Assembly: GCA_028565635.1 (NCBI GenBank)
Contig: JAOXYB010033051.1
Span: 1-14,305 of the forward strand
Reading direction: 5' to 3'
DNA length: 14,305 nt
Source of the DNA: Phoronis ovalis
Lineage: Eukaryota > Phoronida > Phoronidae
In this document: positions 9,901 through 14,305 of the stretch, piece after piece
Layout of the letters: each line of letters opens with the position of its first letter
Numbering within the stretch: the first letter of the stretch is position 1
The notes under the pieces: model-generated
Seen by the model: the letters and a program-made list of their open reading frames with translations, nothing else
Database searches by the model: none
What the model was told of the DNA's origin: nothing
Made by a program: the position numbers and the translations under genes

Positions 9901-12900
9901 TTGGTTTCATTGATATTTTGCTGAAAAGCTGTCTATCCATACATTATGAAATTAGCCTGTCAGGAACTAAAAATCCAATCAAGGGTTATTCCATAAATCA
10001 GTATAGTTAAAATGAAAAGGAAACTTGTATCATGTACAGAATTCTGGATCAACCTCTGATTCATCATGCTTAAATTTTTAGGTCACTGCTGATGAAAATG
10101 TTAATAGAGATGGACTGGAGCGAAATTCAGTAAAATGCCGTTTCTGTTTATGTCACGGTTGTATGTAATACTAAATAGGTCCATACATTTGACATATTTT
10201 GATATCAGTTTATAGCATGCCACATTTAACATTTTGTCCGCTTTCAATAAATTGTGTCCTCTTTAAAAACCAAAATAATGTCTGGAAAATTAAAACGTTT
10301 TTATTGTAATCATTGTAGATAACAGATTATTTAAACAGTGATTCTCAACAGCCATTTATCCTGCATGGCCCATCAGGTTCAGGAAAGACGAGCATTATGG
10401 CGAAGGCAATAATCAATGCTCAGGTGATGAACAAATATAACTCACATTGGTGACTCCAAAATAGCATTTTGATTTCAAAAAATTGAATTGTTATATTTAA
10501 AATTGAATTTTATTGATTCAGTGTATTTTATGTTATGACTTAATTAATCTGTGTTTGTTACTTGATGATTGCACTGATAAAATTATTTTATTTTGTTACT
10601 TTTATTGACTACATTCATCAGACAAGCTATAATTTTATAATCATTCAATATTACAATTGCCGTATTACATGTTTTAGAACCATGGCAGTATATTAATATA
10701 CAGATTTTTGGGTACAACCATGGATTCAACATCTGGACAAACGTTACTACAAAGTGTTTGTCGACAGATTGGAGCTTATGATGGTGTGACAACTGATTAT
10801 CAAAAGCTGTGCGACTTATTTCATAATGCCATCCAAAAAAGAGACAAAGACCAGCAACCGTTAATTATATTTTTTGATTCCTTAGATCAGGTGAGTAATA
10901 AGTGATAAGAACTCACATTTAATGGTAACATAATAGGAAGTGTTATACAACTATAGTCCCATATCTAGAGGCTTGTGACTGTGAATCTTGGTTGATTATT
11001 TGGACAATGGTTGCAACTCCTAAATGTTTAAAGCCTATGTCTTTTACAATGTTCTTCTTACATAACAGACTACAATAGCTGTAATTGGCACCTGAATAGT
11101 CTATTTTTGACAAGGGTTGGTAAAGGGATCTCAATTCACAAAATGGTTTCTTATACATATCGATAATCAAAAATGCATAATTATATACATTTACTTTGAA
11201 CACAAGCTATGGCATCAAAAATATATACAGAGCCAGAATTGTGTATAGAATAGTTTAATACTTCCCTCTACTGTGAAGTTACAAAGGTACCATGGCGTAT
11301 GCCTTCCATCTATTTATAACATGGAACATGTAAAATAAAATTCAATGCAATATTATTTTTTTTCACGTAGAAAATGGATGTATTTGAATTGACAGCTTAA
11401 GAATTAGATTATTTGGTTTTGTTTGCATGCACATGATCATTCCAAACAAACTGCACACTTGAGTGAAACTCCTAGAACACAAGCCAAGGGATTCATGCTG
11501 ACATAATTTTATTAGGGTGCCCTAAGCTTATTTGATGCTGCACTACTTTTATATAGCTATAAATATTAATTGTAAAAGATTATTGCATTATTTTACAGCT
11601 CTCTGATGAAAATAATGCAAGAATGTTGGAATGGCTGCCAACTAAACTTTCTAAAAATAAAATAAAAATTGTTGTTTCTACTTTACCCGAAGTTGGAGGA
11701 TGTTTGAACCGTTTGAAGCTTATTCTGGAGGATACACAATTTTTGGAGGTAAACTGCGTGTTTTGATTTAACTGCTACAGTACTTAAATCTTGAAACAAC
11801 GGTTTAACCTGATAGTTATGACATTGATAGCCATATAAACGCAAGCTGTCTTATCTCTGTTTATACCTTTACAACTCCAGGTGCCACAGTTGACATCTGA
11901 TGACGGCAAAGAAATTCTTTCATCTTGGCTGGATATGAAAAAAAGAAGATTGACGACACAACAGACCGAAGTAGTTCTCAACAGCTTTCAGAAGTGTTCA
12001 CTACCCTTGTATCTAAAGGTAGCAATTCGATGTTATAAGCATAACTTATTTTAGTTTGACCTTATCCTATATGATAGGTAACCACACAACATATAGCTAT
12101 AAGTTACATTAATAGTTTATTTACTTTTTTTAAAGTTAAAAAGTATTGACAGTTTGTTGACAACCTATTCACTGGAAGAAATTATTCTAGCATTAGGTTT
12201 ATTTGGTTTGTGGAAATTAAATGTCACATTACAGTTCACAGCAAAATTGAATCTCAATTGAAAATGACTATAATCATAGAAACTACTAACAGTATAAATT
12301 CCTCTGGGCTATCCTGTGCGTTACTTCCAGATTGCCTTTGAGACAGCTCTACATTGGGAGTCCTATACAATTATTGATGAATGCCGTTTGGCTATCACGG
12401 TTAAAGATTTAATCAACCAACAGTTTGATGAACTTTGTCGCATCCATGGCAATACATTAGTTGCACATTCTCTAGGGTATATCACTGTTTCGAAATTTGG
12501 TCTGTCTCGTAAGTATATATCAGAACTTCTACATTAAATTTTTAAATGATATAAATTTTTAGCATCACTGATCGACATATATCATAATATTACAGTGTAT
12601 TTTGTTATTGTAACCTTTTTGCGATCATATGATATATATGTGACACAAGTGTAGTTATAAGCTTCCACTCAACTGGAAGATCAGTAGTCAAAAAACAATA
12701 TCTTATCAGTATTAAGAAAATGTCAATGTGTCATGCTTGAAACCTAAATATGTTGCAGTTTATATTTTATGATTAATTATTATTGTTGTGCCATCGATGG
12801 TTCGAAGTTCGAATAATAAACAGCAATTTATTTGGTTTTAGCGAACGAAATGGAAGATATTCTCTCATGTGATGATGAGGTTCTAAACGATGTCTTTGAA

Positions 12901-13585
12901 TGGTGGACACCACCAATACGGCGAGTACCACCCTTATTGTGGGTGCGTGTTCGCACCGATCTTGGACCATACCTTGTAGAACGGTCAGCTGATGGCGGTA
13001 CGCCTGTTGTATTCTGGCATCACAGACAGTTCATTGAAAGAGCCAGAGAGGTATTCTATAATGTACATTATAACCATTTGAAGAACATCTGACAAAACGT
13101 ATGAAATTTACATTGGGGAAGACTTACCATCTGGTGAAAATTCTTGGAAAAATGAGAAACAAGATAAAATCCAACTTTTGTAATTTTTAATCAGATGTCA
13201 TATCAAAAAACACCTATGAACCCATTTGAATATTTAACACTATTATTCAGTATTAAATGACTATGACTGTCTATAAAAATATACTACCGGTGTTCATAAA
13301 TAACTTTATACTCTGGCATTATTACCCTAATTGTAAAAGCCAACGCTTGAATCAAACCAGTATTGAGAGTAAGCAGCGGCCTTATAATTGAATACAGTGT
13401 ATATCATCAAAATTGACAATAGCCACTCCCGAAATTCGTGCAACATCATGATTACATAATTAAAATGTCTATTTTTCAGAGGTTTCTCCGAGATAAAAAT
13501 GTTGTCAAAACCAGATGTTCAGCCATAGCAGATTATTTTTATGGGCAGAATGCTAATCAGTCTTTACCATATATTGATAAGAAAG
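3842..13585 (+). CDS. NWD1/NWD2-like DUF4062-NACHT protein, 18 exons, 3'-incomplete
   Basis: Gene-level entry. Joining 3842-3974, 4330-4386, 4599-4756, 5559-5643, 6017-6098, 6668-6774, 7307-7409, 8264-8404, 8793-8949, 9323-9474, 9683-9848, 10319-10423, 10678-10890, 11599-11748, 11881-12018, 12331-12508, 12842-13050 and 13480-13585 gives 813 codons plus one base with no stop. Seen: myristoylation-type start MGSGASKK; DUF4062-like block at residues ~121-235 (VRVFLSSTF 123-131, MRWGI 165-169, CQEES 190-194); Walker A GPSGSGKTS 464-472; Walker B LIIFFDSLDQ 544-553; sensor-like IVVSTLP 577-583; winged-helix-like GLSPNEMEDIL 706-716; HHRQF 768-772. Known: this order and the FLGTT, SVC, LCDLF, WLP and LGYIT signatures are those of animal NACHT/WD-repeat proteins of about 1500-1750 residues, so roughly half is present and the WD40 part lies downstream. 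Inferred: a STAND NTPase scaffold or sensor at a membrane. Whether it is closer to NWD1 or NWD2, or is a lineage-specific paralogue, cannot be settled here. Confidence 0.88.
3975..4329 (+). other. Intron 1 (355 bp)
   Basis: Bounded by GTCAGT and TTTTGTATCTACAG. It is AT-rich. The last ~10 bp resemble the acceptor region in front of exon 1 (shared TTTTGTAT), consistent with duplication. Nothing else is seen. Confidence 0.7.
4330..4386 (+). CDS. Coding exon 2: 57-bp symmetric mini-exon
   Basis: Encodes residues 45-63, G-S-G-A-P-T-K then Lys/Ser/Ala-rich. Phase 1 on both sides and 57 bp (19 codons), so it can be skipped without a frame change. The acceptor is TATCTACAG and the donor GTAAAT at 4387. 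The opening GGAAGTGGAGCA is identical to exon 1. Its coding status rests on frame continuity and clean splice sites, since the peptide is too low in complexity to recognise. Confidence 0.65.
4599..4756 (+). CDS. Coding exon 3: N-terminal linker
   Basis: Residues 64-116. The segment is charged and predicted mostly helical (DLWNHTRQSREKYAEKL), ending ...NGTEIPCR at a phase-0 donor GTAAGC (4757). It precedes the DUF4062-like domain. No domain is recognised. The frame joins exons 2 and 4 cleanly. Confidence 0.75.
4757..5558 (+). other. Intron 3 (802 bp) with degenerate repeat
   Basis: GTAAGC to TTTTATAG. It contains the ~125-149-bp degenerate repeat array listed separately (4801-~5101). The remainder (5102-5558) is AT-rich with no recognisable feature. 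Confidence 0.75.
4801..5101 (+). repeat. Degenerate tandem repeat, about 2.2 units
   Basis: The start of the unit, ATTTTGgAT/C-C-AAGATG followed by an ACCAA-like stretch, recurs at 4801, 4950 and 5075 (spacing 149 and 125 bp). Units 1 and 2 also share AGAAC-C-AGCAAA, TTT-GTCCA-GTTTTG and TCCATTATTT in the same order. The third copy is only a start. It looks like an old dispersed or tandem repeat inside the intron. Confidence 0.65.
5559..5643 (+). CDS. Coding exon 4: start of DUF4062-like domain
   Basis: Residues 117-144 plus one base. It holds VVRVFLSSTFTDTEMERNML, the first beta strand and SSTF turn typical of the DUF4062 N-terminal domain in NACHT/WD proteins. Acceptor TTTTATAG, donor GTAAGA at 5644. 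Confidence 0.88.
5644..6016 (+). other. Intron 4 (373 bp) with 27-bp duplication
   Basis: GTAAGA to CTTTTTTCAG. It carries a two-copy 27-bp tandem duplication at 5755-5808 and is otherwise AT-rich and featureless. Confidence 0.75.
5755..5808 (+). repeat. Two-copy 27-bp tandem duplication
   Basis: ACTATGCCCAGACTTAAA at 5755 recurs as ACTATGCTCAGACTTAAA at 5782. The first 18 bases differ at one position; the last nine have drifted. Confidence 0.7.
6017..6098 (+). CDS. Coding exon 5: DUF4062-like domain, MRWGI strand
   Basis: Residues 145-171 (V145 split with exon 4). YPYLKEFGRRYDFEF then SEMRWGI matches the second strand and conserved W-G turn of the family. Donor AGA|GTAAGT at 6099, phase 2. 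Confidence 0.9.
6099..6667 (+). other. Intron 5 (569 bp)
   Basis: GTAAGT to GATTTTAG. It is AT-rich. I see no repeat, RNA gene or additional exon in it. Confidence 0.75.
6668..6774 (+). CDS. Coding exon 6: DUF4062-like domain, CQEES helix
   Basis: Residues 172-207 plus one base. EASNDNLTSSICMAELKRC then QEES and NYIVMLCNKYG match the family pattern E-A-x-N-D-x(n)-C-x-x-E-x-x-R-C-Q-E-x-S and its hydrophobic strand. A competing acceptor two bases on (ttttagAG) would give an immediate stop, which fixes the start. Donor GTACGT. Confidence 0.9.
6775..7306 (+). other. Intron 6 (532 bp)
   Basis: GTACGT to AATTTTTAG. It is AT-rich with several T-runs. Nothing recognisable. Confidence 0.75.
7307..7409 (+). 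CDS. Coding exon 7: end of DUF4062-like domain
   Basis: Residues 208-241 (G208 split). GFRPFPAQIEASEFEKLL follows the conserved KYG(F/Y)RP-P-x-I-x-A-x-E-F pattern; then a polar stretch ends LLEKW, W242 being split with exon 8. Donor TGGTGAGA, GT at 7410. Confidence 0.9.
7410..8263 (+). other. Intron 7 (854 bp, largest complete intron)
   Basis: GTGAGA to TTATTATGCAG. Mostly AT-rich. A locally GC-richer island at about 7671-7754 holds a 27-codon open stretch that does not fit the gene's phase (see rejected items). No other structure is seen. Confidence 0.7.
8264..8404 (+). CDS. Coding exon 8: linker between DUF4062 and NACHT
   Basis: Residues 242-288. WFDKNTNMVPETYIL matches the W(F/Y)-x-D-x-N-x-V-P-x-x-Y motif of NACHT/WD proteins; NWWTIFEKMQLTLRKA is a following helix. 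Donor AG|GTAATT at 8405, phase 2. Confidence 0.88.
8405..8792 (+). other. Intron 8 (388 bp)
   Basis: GTAATT to ATCTCTTCAG, with a good pyrimidine-rich acceptor. No repeats or other features seen. Confidence 0.75.
8793..8949 (+). CDS. Coding exon 9: linker, VTEEEV...KKYMDV
   Basis: Residues 289-341. MSVTEEEVRRGL, then a Y-P-E-Q-R-N-K-N segment (charged) and ending KKYMDV, as in the region before NACHT in NWD-type proteins (known pattern S-V-T-E-x-E-x-x-x-G). The downstream GT at 8950 (GTAACT) is a weak donor but keeps phase 0. Confidence 0.85.
8950..9322 (+). other. Intron 9 (373 bp)
   Basis: GTAACT to TTTGTTCTAG. Strongly AT-rich. Nothing recognisable. Confidence 0.75.
9323..9474 (+). CDS. 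Coding exon 10: pre-NACHT helical region
   Basis: Residues 342-391 plus two bases. EAVTFLKKLREETVPKVLK fits the L-x-x-L-R-x-x-x-x-P segment of the family; then a Trp-Gly-Pro segment and KHASYLR. It ends with CTA AG and the following bases are GCAAGG, a GC donor; reading on would reach a stop after 16 more codons. Confidence 0.85.
9475..9682 (+). other. Intron 10, GC-AG class (208 bp)
   Basis: AAG|GCAAGG at 9472-9480 and TTAATTGCAG ending at 9682. The GC donor has the strong flanking match typical of GC-AG introns (known: AG|GCAAG). No GT in the neighbourhood restores the L-R-E-F-G-D reading, so the GC site is the best explanation. Confidence 0.75.
9683..9848 (+). CDS. Coding exon 11: pre-NACHT helix and entry to P-loop domain
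   Basis: Residues 392-447. EFGDHFCDLLLDSLTSAI, a Y-D-E-V-K-x-H segment, then CQEKAASVFGREEVLDK; (F/Y)xGRE(E/D)xL just before the NTPase is a hallmark of NACHT and related STAND domains. Donor AAA|GTACGG at 9849, phase 0. Confidence 0.9.
9849..10318 (+). other. Intron 11 (470 bp)
   Basis: GTACGG to ATCATTGTAG. It is slightly less AT-rich than other introns near its start. No repeat or RNA gene is seen. Confidence 0.75.
10319..10423 (+). CDS. Coding exon 12: NACHT Walker A
   Basis: Residues 448-482, phase 0 on both sides. PFILHGPSGSGKTSIMAKA carries the P-loop GPSGSGKTS with Lys470 and Thr471 placed to bind the nucleotide phosphates and Mg2+. Donor CAG|GTGATG at 10424. Confidence 0.95.
10678..10890 (+). 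CDS. Coding exon 13: NACHT core and Walker B
   Basis: Residues 483-553, phase 0 on both sides. ILIYRFLGTT, TLLQSVCRQI and KLCDLFHNAI match the NACHT/WD family; LIIFFDSLDQ is Walker B with Asp549 (Mg2+) and a second acidic Asp552. The exon ends exactly after this motif at CAG|GTGAGT. Confidence 0.95.
10891..11598 (+). other. Intron 13 (708 bp)
   Basis: GTGAGT to ATTATTTTACAG. AT-rich. An open reading stretch on the minus strand (10943-11203) has no recognisable product and overlaps nothing conserved, so I treat it as chance. Confidence 0.75.
11599..11748 (+). CDS. Coding exon 14: NACHT sensor strand
   Basis: Residues 554-603, phase 0 on both sides. LSDENNARMLEWLPTKL then KIVVSTLPE: in NACHT/WD proteins the motif L-S-x-x-(D/N)-(D/N)-A-R-x-L-x-W-L-P precedes the S-T-L-P sensor-type strand (known family pattern). 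Donor GAG|GTAAAC. Confidence 0.94.
11881..12018 (+). CDS. Coding exon 15: NACHT C-terminal helices
   Basis: Residues 604-649, phase 0 on both sides. VPQLTSDDGKEILSSWL, a basic KKRRL, then SFQKCSLPLYLK; the C-S-L-P-L-(Y/F)-L-K segment is the conserved helical subdomain after the NTPase core. Acceptor CAACTCCAG, donor AAG|GTAGCA. Confidence 0.92.
12019..12330 (+). other. Intron 15 (312 bp)
   Basis: GTAGCA to TTACTTCCAG. AT-rich. No further feature is seen. Confidence 0.75.
12331..12508 (+). CDS. Coding exon 16: start of winged-helix-like region
   Basis: Residues 650-708 plus one base. IAFETALHWESY, LINQQFDELC and ending SLGYITVSKFGLS; the L-G-Y-I-T-x-(A/S)-x-x-G-L-S segment begins the winged-helix-like region after NACHT. 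Donor GTAAGT at 12509. Confidence 0.92.
12509..12841 (+). other. Intron 16 (333 bp)
   Basis: GTAAGT to TTTGGTTTTAG. It is AT-rich with a short GTTCGAAGTTCGAA direct repeat near 12797-12815 that is not part of a tRNA. Nothing else. Confidence 0.75.
12842..13050 (+). CDS. Coding exon 17: winged-helix-like region, HHRQF motif
   Basis: Residues 709-778. NEMEDILSCDDEVLNDVF, PPLLWVRVRTDLGPYLVER, then WHHRQFIERARE: the Arg-rich strand, L-x-x-(Y/F)-L-V-E-R and H-R-Q motifs are characteristic of the post-NACHT region of NWD/TEP1-type proteins. Base composition is higher in GC than the flanking introns. Donor GAG|GTATTC at 13051. Confidence 0.93.
13051..13479 (+). other. Intron 17 (429 bp)
   Basis: GTATTC to CTATTTTTCAG, AT-rich. 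No feature is seen. Confidence 0.75.
13480..13585 (+). CDS. Coding exon 18: last exon in window
   Basis: Residues 779-813 plus one base. RFLRDKN then AIADYFYGQ; the (L/I)-A-D-Y-F-x-G pattern is the usual helical segment that follows in NWD-type proteins. Donor AAAG|GTAATA at 13586, phase 1. No acceptor plus coding stretch that continues the family pattern is found downstream, so the gene leaves the window. Confidence 0.88.
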
Positions 13586-14305
13586 GTAATATTAACAGTA
13601 TGAACTTTAAGATGTTATTTTGTAAGTAATATTATTATTTATAAAGTGAATATTAGTTTCGTTTATTGCAATTTAAATCATTTTTACCTGTATGAATTTC
13701 AGATAGTTTTAAGTGATTTTAAGACAAGTTGAGCACTCTAAATAAGTTCATAAGATAGTTTTAAGTGATTTTAAGACAAGCTGAGCACTCTAAATAAGTT
13801 CATAAGATAGTTTTAAGTGATTTTAAGACAAGTTGAACACTCTAAATAAGTTCATAAGAAATAAATGTTTTTGTTTATTTTCATGATAATTAGGTAACTA
13901 CTTAAAAAAAAATTCTTTCAAAATGTCACGCCATAATAGCAGAGACTAAGACGAATGGGCTTGCATGACACCCTATAACATGTGCCAGCATGACAAAGTT
14001 TTTACAACAAATGGTGAGCAGTGGTTGGTAGCTGAAAACAGCTTGCAATATTCATAAATGAATAAATAGCACAATTATTTCATCAAACCTTTAAAAAGTC
14101 GTTTCAAAGCATCTTTATGTCGCAAGACTGTGCTTTGGACATTTTCCATTTTAATTTATCTAACTCAAGATAAGAGAAAAGAACAACAGTAATTACCACA
14201 AGACATTTGTCATGTCTAATGAACATCTAATGTTTAGGATTATATTTTTTTAACATTATTGGTTTTTTACATTAGAAAAGAATAGAATACATCATGCATT
14301 ATAAT
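13586..14305 (+). other. Intron 18, incomplete at window edge
   Basis: At least 720 bp. It contains the 52-bp minisatellite (13702-13857) and otherwise AT-rich sequence. I looked for a continuation exon of the WD-repeat part and saw none. Confidence 0.65.
13702..13857 (+). repeat. Minisatellite, 3 x 52 bp
   Basis: Units start at 13702, 13754 and 13806 with GATAGTTTTAAGTGATTTTA. They are nearly identical: copy 2 has C for T after the AAG and copy 3 has A for G in the GAGCAC segment. Each unit also holds two short GTTTTAAGT/GATTTTAAG sub-repeats. High identity implies a recent expansion. Confidence 0.95.

Noticed and set aside
10943-11203. Minus-strand open stretch within intron 13
   Set aside because: No family resemblance, and it lies wholly in an intron of a well-supported gene.
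12797-12815. GGTTCGAAGTTCGAAT, resembling a tRNA T-arm
   Set aside because: No matching acceptor, D or anticodon arms around it; it is a short direct repeat next to the exon 17 acceptor.
13700-13760. AATTTCAG acceptor-like site before the minisatellite as the start of exon 19
   Set aside because: In the required phase it reads D-S-F-K and then a stop, and the sequence is a tandem repeat.
13702-13857. Regular repeats considered as a CRISPR-like array
   Set aside because: Units are contiguous with no unique spacers, and the context is a eukaryotic intron.

Overview
The window is AT-rich eukaryotic nuclear DNA. Coding sequence comes in short pieces joined by GT-AG introns of about 130 to 850 bp, and there are no bacterial-style operons or ribosome binding sites. 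The encoded protein belongs to an animal family (DUF4062-like + NACHT, NWD1/NWD2 type), and the small introns and AT-rich flanks suggest an invertebrate. The phylum cannot be fixed from this sequence alone.

Layout: (1) Positions 1-3500 hold no gene I can support. They contain a CpG-dense hairpin (about 208-240), a 215-bp foldback mobile element (745-959) flanked by perfect 8-bp direct repeats, an A-tract repeat tail (about 1046-1147), a GC-richer promoter-like patch (about 1260-1477), and then AT-rich sequence. (2) About 3528-3641 looks like the promoter and untranslated first exon of the main gene, with two inverted CCAAT boxes and a clean splice donor. (3) From 3842 to the right edge runs one plus-strand gene. 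I assembled 18 coding exons (3842-13585), giving 2440 nt and about 813 codons in one open frame. One intron uses a GC-AG pair. (4) The last intron (13586 to the end) contains three copies of a 52-bp minisatellite, and the gene continues past the window.

The predicted protein starts with a textbook N-myristoylation signal, followed by a Lys/Ser/Thr-rich linker. Next come a DUF4062-type N-terminal domain (VRVFLSSTF, MRWGI and CQEES motifs), a linker domain, a NACHT NTPase with Walker A (GPSGSGKTS), Walker B (LIIFFDSLDQ) and a sensor-like strand (IVVSTLP), and a winged-helix-like segment with GLS..EMEDIL and HHRQF motifs. The WD40 repeats expected for this family are not reached. The likely role is a membrane-tethered STAND NTPase (a signalling or innate-sensing scaffold). 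That role is inferred from family membership only.
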